From contig WHTQ01000004.1 in assembly GCA_009377645.1 (NCBI GenBank), forward strand, positions 1 through 64,000: DNA of 64,000 nt. Reading direction: 5' to 3'. The notes below the pieces were generated by a model, which was given only the letters and a program-made list of their open reading frames with translations, was not told the origin of the DNA and did not search any database. Positions within the stretch are counted from its first letter, which is position 1, and every line of letters starts with the position of its first letter. Origin of the DNA: Micromonosporaceae bacterium. GTDB taxonomy: Bacteria > Actinomycetota > Actinomycetes > Mycobacteriales > Micromonosporaceae. A program made the translations under genes and the position numbers. This document shows positions 15,555 through 23,406 of the stretch, piece by piece.

Positions 15555-16769
15555 ATGGACGGCTACTTCGCTACGATGGGGCACCGGGAGCTGCGAGAGC
15601 GAGTTCGAGATTTCGCCGAGACGGTGGTCCGTCCGCACATCGCGGAGATGGAGGCCTCCCGCACAGTCCACTATGAGCTGTCTCGGTTGATCGCCGAGCA
15701 GGGTTGGATCGGCGTGACCATCGACCGTGAGTACGGCGGGATGGGCCTCGGGCACCTGGCCAAGACCATCATCATCGAGGAGCTGGCGCGGGTCAGCGGT
15801 GCGATGGGCGCGATGGTGCAGGCCTCCCAGCTCGGCGTGGCGAAAATCATCCATTTCGGCAACGAGGCGCAGCAGGCGACCTGGCTGCCGGCTATCGCGG
15901 CCGGTGAGTGCCTGCCCACTATCGCGGTGACCGAGCAGGAGTCCGGTGGCCACGTGCTCGGCATGTCCGCCACGGCGGTGCGCGACGGCGACGACTACCT
16001 CCTGAACGGCCGGAAGGTCTACGTGGGTAACAGCCACGTGGGTGACCTCCACGGTGTCGTAGTACGGACCGGGACGGGCTCAACGGGGCTGTCGGCCTAT
16101 CTGGTCGAGGCGGACCGGCCGGGTTTCTCGCTCGGCCCCCAGCGCCCCGCGATGGGCCTGCACGGGTTCAGCTTCGGTGAGCTGATCTTCAACAACTGCC
16201 GGGTGCCGGCGGCGAACATGCTGGGTGCGGAGGGTGACGGGCTGGCCGTGGCCTACTCTTCCAGCGTGCTGTACGGCCGGCCGAACCTGACCGCCGTCTC
16301 GCTCGGCATCCACCAGGCACTGGTGGATGAGACCACCACGCTCTCGGTGAAACGGCACCTGTACGGCAAACCAATGCACGAGCTGCCATCGATCAAGCTG
16401 AAGCTCGGGAAGATGCAGTCCCGGTTGATGACCGCCCGGCTTGCCGCCTATCACGCCGTGCACATGCTGGATCAGGGCCTACCCTGCGATGCGGAGCTGA
16501 TGAACGCCAAGCTCGTCAACGCCGAGTACGCGCTGGACTCGGCGCGCAACGCCATGGAGGTGCACGCCGCGTGTGGCCTGCTGACCGACCGGCCAGTCGA
16601 GCGCTACCTGCGCGACGCGTACCACATCTTCGCCCCGGCGGGTACCTCCGACATCCAGCTGCTCCGGCTCGGTGAGGTAGCGGTGGGCACCTCGAAGGGC
16701 CAGTGGTCGCAGCGTTTCTCCCACTACGTCAGGAACAAGCCGGCAGCCACGGCCGCCACCACCGGCTAG
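15555..16769 (+). CDS. Acyl-CoA dehydrogenase-like flavoprotein lacking the canonical catalytic Glu
   Basis: 404 residues from ATG 15555 (GAGGGAGG 6 nt upstream). Shows the three-part fold of the family: helical N-domain with LIAEQGWIGVTIDREYGGMGLG, beta domain with IAVTEQESGGHV and GRKVYVGNSHVGD, and C-terminal FAD domain ending AACGLLTDRPVERYLRDAYHIFAPAGTSDIQLLRLGE. At the base position of MCAD/SCAD (the E of YEGTS) it has Ala (PAGTS). Isovaleryl-type enzymes also have Ala there but supply Glu from helix G, where this protein appears to have Gly (VLYGRPNL). It may bind acyl thioesters without dehydrogenating them, or act in another reaction. Stands alone; convergent with the GAF gene. Confidence 0.75.
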   Translation: MDGYFATMGHRELRERVRDFAETVVRPHIAEMEASRTVHYELSRLIAEQGWIGVTIDREYGGMGLGHLAKTIIIEELARVSGAMGAMVQASQLGVAKIIHFGNEAQQATWLPAIAAGECLPTIAVTEQESGGHVLGMSATAVRDGDDYLLNGRKVYVGNSHVGDLHGVVVRTGTGSTGLSAYLVEADRPGFSLGPQRPAMGLHGFSFGELIFNNCRVPAANMLGAEGDGLAVAYSSSVLYGRPNLTAVSLGIHQALVDETTTLSVKRHLYGKPMHELPSIKLKLGKMQSRLMTARLAAYHAVHMLDQGLPCDAELMNAKLVNAEYALDSARNAMEVHAACGLLTDRPVERYLRDAYHIFAPAGTSDIQLLRLGEVAVGTSKGQWSQRFSHYVRNKPAATAATTG

Positions 16770-16791
16770 GGTGCCACCTGTGGGCTGCTGG

Positions 16792-17382
16792 CTAGCCGGC
16801 CCTCACCTGCAGCCGGCTCCGCTCGCGTTGCTGAATGCGTTCCACCACCTCGGCAGCCATCGACTTGATGGTCTCCAGCCCGGTCCGACCCCATGGGCGC
16901 GGCTCGATGTCGACGACGCAGACCGTGCCCAGGGCGGTGCCGGTGTGATCGATCAGCGGGGCACCGAGATAGGACCGGATCCCGATCTCGTCGACCACCG
17001 GATTCCCGGCGAACCGGGGGTAGTCGCAGACGTCCTCGAGCACCAGCGCCTTACGCCGGACCACCACGTGTGGGCAGTACCCGTGGTCGCGATCCATCAC
17101 CCGACCCGGCTGGGCCGATGCCGCCGCAGTGACCACCGCGTCGTTGCCGGCCGGTGGGCCCGCCGGCGTGTAGAGGCCAGCAAAGTACTGGCGATACTCG
17201 TCAATGAAGTTGACCATCGCGTACGGGGCGCCGGTGCGGCCGGCGAGCCGGCGCGCGAACTCGTCGAACTCAGGGTCAGGATGATCGCCGATTCCGAGGT
17301 CTTGCAGCCGTAGCACCCGGTGCGGGGCCTCCCGGTCCACCGGGGTCATCATCATCAGTCGTTCTTCTGGGTCGAAGTTCAT
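16792..17382 (-). CDS. GAF domain protein of the conservon
   Basis: 196 residues from ATG 17382 (GGAG 6 nt upstream; ATG 17388 is too close to it). One GAF domain fills most of the chain: EFDEFARRLAGRTGAPYAMVNFIDEYRQYFAGLY, GYCPHVVVRRKALVLEDVCDYPRFAGNPVV, IRSYLGAPLIDHTGTALGTVCVVDIEPRPWG. No kinase, cyclase or helix-turn-helix is attached. It follows the cvnD GTPase by 26 bp in the same direction and is probably a sensor or adaptor for that system. Ligand unknown. Confidence 0.75.
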   Translation of the reverse strand: MNFDPEERLMMMTPVDREAPHRVLRLQDLGIGDHPDPEFDEFARRLAGRTGAPYAMVNFIDEYRQYFAGLYTPAGPPAGNDAVVTAAASAQPGRVMDRDHGYCPHVVVRRKALVLEDVCDYPRFAGNPVVDEIGIRSYLGAPLIDHTGTALGTVCVVDIEPRPWGRTGLETIKSMAAEVVERIQQRERSRLQVRAG

Positions 17383-17408
17383 TGACATCTCCGCATCAGT
17401 TGGGTCTA

Positions 17409-17987
17409 TCAGGGATGGGACTGGATTGTCGAGAGCAGGTACTGAACCAGCCCGACCAGCACGCCGGTAGCTGAGCGACGCTGGCGGGCGTCACACAGCA
17501 CGACCGGAATATGCGGTTTGAGGTCGAGCGCCCCTCGCACCTCGTCGGGCTCGTAGCGATATGAGCCGTCGAACTCATTGACCGCCACGACGAAGCCGAT
17601 GTCGTGGCGTTCGAAGTAGTCGACGGCCGAGAAGCTGTCCTCCAGTCGTCGCGTGTCAGCCATGACCACCGCGCCGAGCGCACCGGCGGACAGCTCGTCC
17701 CACATGAACCAGAAGCGTTCCTGTCCGGGCGCGCCGAACAGGTAGAGCACGAGTCGCGGTTCGAGCGTGATCCGGCCGAAGTCCATCGCCACCGTGGTGG
17801 TGGACTTGTCGCCCAGACCGTCCAGGTCGTCGGCGCCGATGCTCGCGGAGGTGAGGATCTCTTCAGTGCTCAGCGGTCCGATCTCGCTCACCGAGCCGAC
17901 GAATGTGGTCTTGCCGACGCCGAACCCGCCCGCGATGACCAGCTTGATCGCGGTTGGGAACGGCTCAGAGCCGTCGCTGTAGGCCAT
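17409..17987 (-). CDS. cvnD: Conservon GTPase, CvnD type
   Basis: 192 residues of the MglA/Ras-like family found in actinobacterial conservons. G1 is IAGGFGVGKTTFVGSVSEI, switch region TTTVAMDFGRI, G3 region YLFGAPGQERFWFMWDEL, and G4 VVAVNEFDGS (NEFD in place of NKxD). In Streptomyces the Cvn proteins form a membrane-associated G-protein-like complex that controls development and secondary metabolism. Its start overlaps the end of cvnC by 23 bp. Confidence 0.85.
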   Translation of the reverse strand: MAYSDGSEPFPTAIKLVIAGGFGVGKTTFVGSVSEIGPLSTEEILTSASIGADDLDGLGDKSTTTVAMDFGRITLEPRLVLYLFGAPGQERFWFMWDELSAGALGAVVMADTRRLEDSFSAVDYFERHDIGFVVAVNEFDGSYRYEPDEVRGALDLKPHIPVVLCDARQRRSATGVLVGLVQYLLSTIQSHP

Positions 17988-18336
17988 CGAGCAACGCCTC
18001 CAGTAGGTTTCGGTTGGTCGGGTCGGCGGCCGGATCAGGGGAGTGCGCCGTTAGCGCTCCACAATCGACAAGATCGGACAGAAGCACCTTCGTTACCGTT
18101 ACGGGTAGCCGCAGGTGAGCCGACACCTCCACGACCGAGACCGGGTGGTGACACAGGCCCAGTGCCTGCGCATGGTCGAGGCTCAGCTGCGCCTGCCTGA
18201 TCTGGCCAGTGGCCGCAACGATCGACAGCAGGTCCAGGTGGAAGGAGGGCTTGGTCCGACCGTTGCTTACCGTGTACGGACGGACCAGCCGTCCGGCGTC
18301 GTCGTCGAACCACGTCTCGTCTTGTGCGAGCGACAT
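17965..18336 (-). CDS. cvnC: Conservon DUF742 protein, CvnC type
   Basis: 123 residues with the DUF742 pattern: RLVRPYTVSNGRTKPSFHLDLLSIV, LSLDHAQALGLCHHPVSVVEVSAHLRLPVTVTKVLLSDLVDCGAL and a C-terminal NRNLLEALLDGLQRRL. The middle resembles a winged helix, but in conservons the protein acts in complex with the roadblock and GTPase subunits. Starts 2 bp after the cvnB stop. Confidence 0.85.
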   Translation of the reverse strand: MSLAQDETWFDDDAGRLVRPYTVSNGRTKPSFHLDLLSIVAATGQIRQAQLSLDHAQALGLCHHPVSVVEVSAHLRLPVTVTKVLLSDLVDCGALTAHSPDPAADPTNRNLLEALLDGLQRRL

Positions 18337-18338
18337 GA

Positions 18339-18785
18339 TCAGGCAGCCGGATTACCGGAGATGGCCGTAGTCCGCCGCGCCGGAGTGACCAGGTAAGGAC
18401 GGACGCTCTTGACCAGTTGCGCCATCTCGTACCCGAGCACCCCGGCATCGGCGTCCCGACCGGCCAGCACCGCCAACACCGCCCCGGAGCCCGCCGCGGA
18501 CACGAACAGGAGGACGTCGTCCAGCTCGGCAACCACTTGCCGAACGCCACCCTTGCCGCCGAACCGGGTCCCGGCGCTTCGAGCCAGCGAGAACAGGCCG
18601 GAGGCGATCGCCGCCAGGTGATCGGCAGTGTCGACATCGAGCTCGCAGAAGGCCTTCTTCAGGCCGTCCGAGGACAGCAGGAGGGCGCTGCGGGTATGCG
18701 GAACTCGCTCGATCAGACCGCGGAGCAGCCAGCCCAGATCGGATGAGTTGGTATTCGACGCGTCGCTCATCATGGCAGAGGGCAC
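18339..18785 (-). CDS. cvnB: Conservon roadblock/LC7 protein, CvnB type
   Basis: Up to 148 residues; the roadblock fold begins DLGWLLRGLIERVPHTRSALLLSSDGL and continues HLAAIASGLFSLARSAGTRFGG, VRQVVAELDDVLLFVSAAGSGAVLAVLAGRDADAG. Such proteins regulate the Ras-like GTPase. The start is uncertain: AAAGGAG is very close to GTG 18785 and about 13-16 nt from ATG 18773/18770. Confidence 0.85.
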   Translation of the reverse strand: MPSAMMSDASNTNSSDLGWLLRGLIERVPHTRSALLLSSDGLKKAFCELDVDTADHLAAIASGLFSLARSAGTRFGGKGGVRQVVAELDDVLLFVSAAGSGAVLAVLAGRDADAGVLGYEMAQLVKSVRPYLVTPARRTTAISGNPAA

Positions 18786-18811
18786 TCTCCTTTGAAGACT
18801 GTGAGCGTTGA

Positions 18812-20470
18812 TCAGGTGGCACTCGAGCTGTGCTCCATGCCAGCGTCTGCTTCGCCAGGGTGGGCCTCGGCGCGGTTGAAGCCGCGCTGGAAGGCGGCGA
18901 TGAGGCCGGGGTCGGGACCGCCGGTCGGTTCGCTGCCGGTGGTCGCGTCGCGGGTCGGCGGTTCCACCTGGGTCTGCCTGCGGCGGTGCGGGAGCTGCGG
19001 GCGCGGATCAAGGTCGGAATGATCACGCGGTGATGCCGGATCACCGGCCATGGTTTCGGTGGTGGTCGCGACCGGCCGCACCGCCTCCGGCGTGGTGGGC
19101 ACAGGCTCTGTGGGCCCGGTCGCCGCCGCCACCATCGGTTGGCCGGAGGGACTCGACCCCGCCAGCGGCAGCTCGACGGAGTACGGAGCCGGCGACCGGG
19201 ACGGCAGGGCCGGCGCCGGCCGTGCGGCGACCGGTGCGGATGCCGCCAGCTGCCTGGCCGGTTCGGCCGGCTCGGGCTGGTCGCTCGCCGGGGTCCCCAG
19301 CAGCCCCGGCGGCAGAACCAGTACCGCCTGAATACCGCCGTAGATGTTGGTCTGCAGCTGCACGGCGAGACCGTGCCGGCTGCCCAGCACGGCCACCACG
19401 AACAGGCCGATCCGGCCATCCCGCAGCAGCTCGTCGAGGTCGATCTGCTCGGGTGCGGCGAGCATGCTGTTGATCCGGTGCCGCTCCACCGGCGGCATGC
19501 CCAGGCCGCGATCCTCCACCTCGACCGCCAGACCCGCGGTGACCCGCTGAGCGCGCAGCAGTACCTGGGTCTGCGGATTGGAGAACATGGTGGCGTTCTC
19601 GACCAGCTCGGCCAGGAGGTGGATGACGTCGGCGACGGCGTGGCCCTGCAGGGTGCCCTCGATGGGGCGCACCAGCTTCACCCTGGAGTACTGCTCGACC
19701 TCGGCGACGGCCGACCGCAGCACCTCGTAGAGGCTGATCGGCCTGCTCCACTGGCGCCTGGAGACGGCGCCGCCGAGCACGGCGAGGTTCTCAGCGTGCC
19801 GGCGGATGCGAGTGGCGAGGTGGTCAACGGAGAACAGCCCCTTGAGCAGGTCCGGATCTTCCACCTGGGCCTCAAGATCGTCGAGCAGCTGGATCTCGCG
19901 GTGGACGAGCGACTGCAGCCGGCGGGCGAGGTTGACGAACACGCCCACCCGGTAGTCCGGGGTGCTGAAGGTCCCGACGAACGGCGCCTCGACCAGGGCG
20001 GTCATCGCGGTGTGCCGCAACCGGTCGATGTCGTGGGCAAGCAGCTGCCACTGGTCACTGTCGAGCGCCGGCACCGCGGGGGTGTGCGGATACGCCCGCT
20101 CGCCGCGTCGCAGCTGCTCGGAGAGCAGCTGCATGTCCTGGTAGTGCTGGAGGGTCGCGAACCGCAGCTGCGCGACCCGACCCTGCACCACGCGGATGGT
20201 GACGATCGCGCCTATCAGCAGCACTGCCACCGACAGGACAGCGGCGGTGGCCATCACCGCGACGGTCATGGTCGGGGCCGGTTCGGCGGGGCCAACCAGC
20301 AGGTAGACGACGGCGGCGGCACCGACCAGCACGGTGCCGGTCGCGGCCAGCGCCATGATCCGCAGCAGTCGGGACCGCAGGTTGTCAGGAGGGTAGGGAG
20401 CACGGCTGGGCGGACGCTGTCGGTCCCCCTGCGCGAGGTGGCGTGCAGGATGTGAAATCACTTCAGGCAT
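18812..20470 (-). CDS. cvnA: Conservon sensor histidine kinase-like protein, CvnA type
   Basis: 552 residues. Two membrane helices near residues 38-60 and 68-93, a signalling helix region (VAQLRFATLQHYQDMQLLSEQLRRGE), then a nitrate-sensor-like kinase core with FVNLARRLQSLVHREIQLLDDLE, an N-box HLLAELVENATMFSNP, G1 VEDRGLGMP and G2 GLFVVAVLGSRHG. The last 150 residues are low-complexity, rich in Pro/Ala/Thr. It is the membrane input of the cvnA-B-C-D system; cvnB follows after 26 bp. No dedicated response regulator is nearby, as usual for conservons. Confidence 0.85.
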   Translation of the reverse strand: MPEVISHPARHLAQGDRQRPPSRAPYPPDNLRSRLLRIMALAATGTVLVGAAAVVYLLVGPAEPAPTMTVAVMATAAVLSVAVLLIGAIVTIRVVQGRVAQLRFATLQHYQDMQLLSEQLRRGERAYPHTPAVPALDSDQWQLLAHDIDRLRHTAMTALVEAPFVGTFSTPDYRVGVFVNLARRLQSLVHREIQLLDDLEAQVEDPDLLKGLFSVDHLATRIRRHAENLAVLGGAVSRRQWSRPISLYEVLRSAVAEVEQYSRVKLVRPIEGTLQGHAVADVIHLLAELVENATMFSNPQTQVLLRAQRVTAGLAVEVEDRGLGMPPVERHRINSMLAAPEQIDLDELLRDGRIGLFVVAVLGSRHGLAVQLQTNIYGGIQAVLVLPPGLLGTPASDQPEPAEPARQLAASAPVAARPAPALPSRSPAPYSVELPLAGSSPSGQPMVAAATGPTEPVPTTPEAVRPVATTTETMAGDPASPRDHSDLDPRPQLPHRRRQTQVEPPTRDATTGSEPTGGPDPGLIAAFQRGFNRAEAHPGEADAGMEHSSSAT

Positions 20471-21080
20471 TTGGGCGTCCCACGGTTCATGAGCTGGTTG
20501 GGCAAGAGGTCACAACGCGACACAGCACGCACCCGTTGATCGTTGGAGCACTTGCCTACGGGCAAGCCGACTCGTGCGAGGTTAGCAGCAACCCATCGAC
20601 TACAACACCCCCTGCGCCATCCCCGCTGACCGATACGACGCACTCTCTGTGCGACTCCGCCGGCCCGACGCCGGTCCCCCACCGACGGGGCGCGCCATGA
20701 CCTGGCCACCAGTCCCGGCTGGACCTGACCTGACAGCACCGACCCGGCGGGCTCAGGCTCTGACCGGCTGGTCGCGTACCCGCTGGCTCGGGCGTGCTCA
20801 CGCCGGCCGGTGGCGTAGACCCGGACGACCAGCGCTGCTCCGGGACAGCCAAGGACCTGTCGGCCCTGTCGCGCCGCTGTTCAGCGGCCCGATGCGTCCA
20901 GTGACGATGTCGCTGGTGTCGATCCGGCACCGTCGCGGTCGCGGTCGCCGTCGCCGCGTTCACGCCGCGAGGCAGTCCCATGTGGTCCCTCGCGCACCAG
21001 AGTCGATCGACCGGACCGTACCAACGTCCATGGCGCTCACTCCACCCCAGAAGGTTGCCATGCCGAGATCGTATGTGCGG
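20471..21080. other. Intergenic region upstream of the conservon
   Basis: 610 bp with no convincing gene on either strand; frames present lack domains and have simple-repeat stretches (GTCGCG-type near 20930-20955). It must contain the cvnA promoter and the 3' flank of the truncated dihydroorotase-like gene. CTTGCC (20551-20556) and GGCAAG (20561-20566) form a 6-bp inverted repeat about 80 bp upstream of cvnA. Confidence 0.5.
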
Positions 21081-21909
21081 TCATCCGTGCCCGAGGAACT
21101 GGCCGGACCCGGCCGCCGCGAGGACGCGGCCCTCCTCCGCGATGACAGTCCCCCGCCGCACGGTGACGGCGGGCCGACCACGGGTGAGCATGCCGTTGGC
21201 CGGTGTCCACCGGCATTTGTAGGGGCTGTTCTCGTTGCGGAGGACCTCCTCGTGATCCATGTCGACAATGACCAGGTCGGCGTCGGCGCCGACGGTAAGA
21301 ACGCCCTTGCGCCCGGACAGCCCGGCGAGCCGGGCCGGGGCCGTGCAGCACAGCTCGACCACCCGCTCCAGGCTGAGCCGGCCGTCGTTGACGGCGGTGA
21401 GCAGGAGCCGGAGGTAGTCAGCGATCATCGGGCTGCCGCTGGGGGCCGCGTACAGGTCGTCCCAACCAGCCTGCTTCTCCTGCGAGGTGTGCGGTGCATG
21501 GTCGCTGCCGACCACATCGATGGTCCCGTCGACGACGGTTTCCCACATGGCCTCGCTGTCCTGGTCCGGAACCCACTGACCGAGCACGTACGGTCCGCCC
21601 TGTTCGACGCGGTCCCACGAGTTCGTGATGAACATCGCGAACGGGTTGGCTTCCGCGGTGACCGGACGACCAGCGGCCTTGGCGGCCCGGATCATGCGGA
21701 TCGCCTCGCGGGACGAGACATGCAGCACGTGCAGGCGGGTGCCGGCCGAGCGCTGGAGCTCGAGCAGGGTCGCCACCGCGGTGTTCACCGCGACACTGTC
21801 GCCGTCCCGAAACGCCCGCGCGTACGACCGGAAGTCGGTGCCCCACCGGCGCTTGGCCCGGGCGGTCAGCAGGTTGTACAGCTCGTGGTCGGTCGGATGG
21901 ACGTAGAGC
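21081..21909 (-). pseudogene. Dihydroorotase/dihydropyrimidinase-like amidohydrolase, C-terminal part only
   Basis: From about 21909 downward the frame reads PLYVHPTDHELYNLLTARAKRRWGTDFRSYAR, TRLHVLHVSSREAIRMIRAAK, VTAEANPFAMF, DVVGSDHAPHTSQEKQAGWDD, SPMIADYLRLLLTAVNDGRLSLERVV and GVLTVGADADLVIVDMDHE. These are the second half of a cyclic amidohydrolase, including the metal His residues of HVLHVS and the SDHAPH Asp. The N-terminal half with the HxH metal motif and carbamylated Lys is missing; upstream sequence is dedA instead. Not expected to be active. Confidence 0.75.
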
Positions 21910-22392
21910 GGTCGCCCACACCACCGCGCCCAGCCCGGCCCAGAACGCGAACCGCCGCACCGGCATCCGGACCGTGCCGGCGACGACCGGCGCCACCGCG
22001 TGCAGCACCGACACGAACCGGATCGGTACCAGCACCGGGGCGCCCCGCCCGGCCAGGTACGCCTCGGTGCGCACCCACCGGTGCTCGCCGACGAATCGGC
22101 CGAACCGGCTGGTGCGCAACCGCGGACCGACCGCCCGGCCGATGCCGTAGCCGACCAGCTCACCGGTGTAGGTGCCGGTGGCCGCGGCGACCAGCACCAG
22201 CGCGAACCGGCCCGGCGAGTCGACGGTCGAGCCGGCCAGCAGCACGGCGGCGTCACCAGGCACCACCGTCCCGATCAGCGCGGTCGTCTCCAGCACCGTG
22301 AACAGCCACAGCGCCAGCGCCAGGGTGATCGGCTCCAGGTCGGTCAACAGTCCCAGCGCCCGATCCAGGACGTCGGTCACGGAGTCGATCAC
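21910..22392 (-). pseudogene. DedA family membrane protein, C-terminally truncated
   Basis: GTG 22392 (GGAG 6 nt upstream) starts about 160 residues of a DedA/SNARE-associated protein: LALWLFTVLETTALIGTVVPGDAAVLLAGS, GTYTGELVGYGIGRAVGPRLRTSRFGRFV, AYLAGRGAPVLVPIRFVSVLHAVAPVVAG, MPVRRFAFWAGLGAVVWA. At about 21905-21915 homology stops and the frame passes into dihydroorotase-like sequence read out of frame. The final membrane helices are lost. DedA proteins act in lipid transport and envelope homeostasis. Confidence 0.75.
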
Positions 22393-22625
22393 GGCACGCT
22401 CCGCGCCGCCGTCACCCGTACCCAGGTCTCCGGCTGCCCCCCGCCGGACCGTTCCATCCACACCACCCGTTCGGATCTTGGCCGGTACACGTCAGCGTGA
22501 CACGCCGTGACCGCGGCGCCAATGAGGGTTCTCCCGGAGGTGCCGCCTAAGGGGAACTGACCGGCCGGATCCAGCGGGGCGGGTGGCGTGGATGTGAGTG
22601 GAACCACAGCGGATAGCCTCGACCT

Positions 22626-23390
22626 GTGGGCGAGGTGCTGGTGATCGAGAACGACCCGGACGACCATCCCGGCCGGCTGGGGGAGTGGCTGGCCGCCGCC
22701 GGGCTGCGGCTGGCGGTGGTCCGCCCGCACGCCGGCGAGCGAGTGCCGAACGATCCGAGCCGGTACGCGGGGCTGGTGGTGCTCGGTGGCGAGCAGCACG
22801 CCTACCCGGACCCGTCGGGGGTGCCCGGCGCGCCGTGGTTCCCGGCCATCGAGTCGCTGCTGCGCGCGACCGTCCGGGACCGGCTGCCCACGCTCGCGGT
22901 CTGTCTCGGGGCGCAGTTGCTGGCCACCGCGCACGGAGGACGGGTGGCGCCGGCCGCCGCCGGTCCGGAGCTGGGTCCGGCACTGGTGGCGCGCCGCGAC
23001 GCGGCCGAGTCGGACCCGCTGTTCGGCGGGGTGCCGTTCACCCCCGATGTCCTGCAGTGGCACCGGGACGTGGTTACCGACCTACCGCCCGGCGCGGTGC
23101 TGCTGGCCGCCTCCACCCGGTATCCGCACCAGGCGTTCCGGATCGGGGCCGCCGCCTGGGGGCTGCAGTTCCACATCGAGCCCGACCTGGCGATGGTGGC
23201 CGGCTGGGCGGCCGGCAACCGGGACCTGCTGGAGCGGCTCGGGCTCGGAGAGCCGCAGCTGCTGGCCGCCACCGAGGCGGTGCTGGACGACCTGGCCGAG
23301 GTGTGGCAGCCGTTCGCGGCCCGGTTCGCCGCGCTCGCCCGCGGCGAGCTGGCCGGGGCCCGGCCGGGCCTGCCGATCCTGGGCTCGTGA
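22626..23390 (+). CDS. Class I glutamine amidotransferase-like protein
   Basis: 254 residues from GTG 22626 with TAGCCT at 22614-22619, a leaderless pattern. The GATase1 fold shows VLVIENDPDDHPGRLGEWL, GLVVLGGEQHAYPD, nucleophile loop LAVCLGAQLLA with the Cys, and WGLQFHIEPDLAMV with the His-x-Glu of the triad. Such stand-alone amidotransferases often sit beside glnE in actinobacteria. Acceptor substrate unknown. Ends 16 bp before glnE. Confidence 0.8.
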   Translation: MGEVLVIENDPDDHPGRLGEWLAAAGLRLAVVRPHAGERVPNDPSRYAGLVVLGGEQHAYPDPSGVPGAPWFPAIESLLRATVRDRLPTLAVCLGAQLLATAHGGRVAPAAAGPELGPALVARRDAAESDPLFGGVPFTPDVLQWHRDVVTDLPPGAVLLAASTRYPHQAFRIGAAAWGLQFHIEPDLAMVAGWAAGNRDLLERLGLGEPQLLAATEAVLDDLAEVWQPFAARFAALARGELAGARPGLPILGS

Positions 23391-23406
23391 GCGCTGGAGC
23401 GAACCG

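Noticed and set aside
16794-16818. Hairpin AGCCGGC/GCCGGCT between the acyl-CoA dehydrogenase-like and GAF genes
   Set aside because: Only 7 bp and inside the GAF coding end; too weak to call a terminator.
20551-20566. CTTGCC/GGCAAG repeat upstream of cvnA as a second site for the MarR regulator
   Set aside because: The similarity to the site at 61176 is limited to six-base arms and spacing differs; likely coincidence.
21081-22256. Intact 391-residue amidohydrolase
   Set aside because: The first 110 or so residues are dedA read out of frame; only the C-terminal part is homologous.
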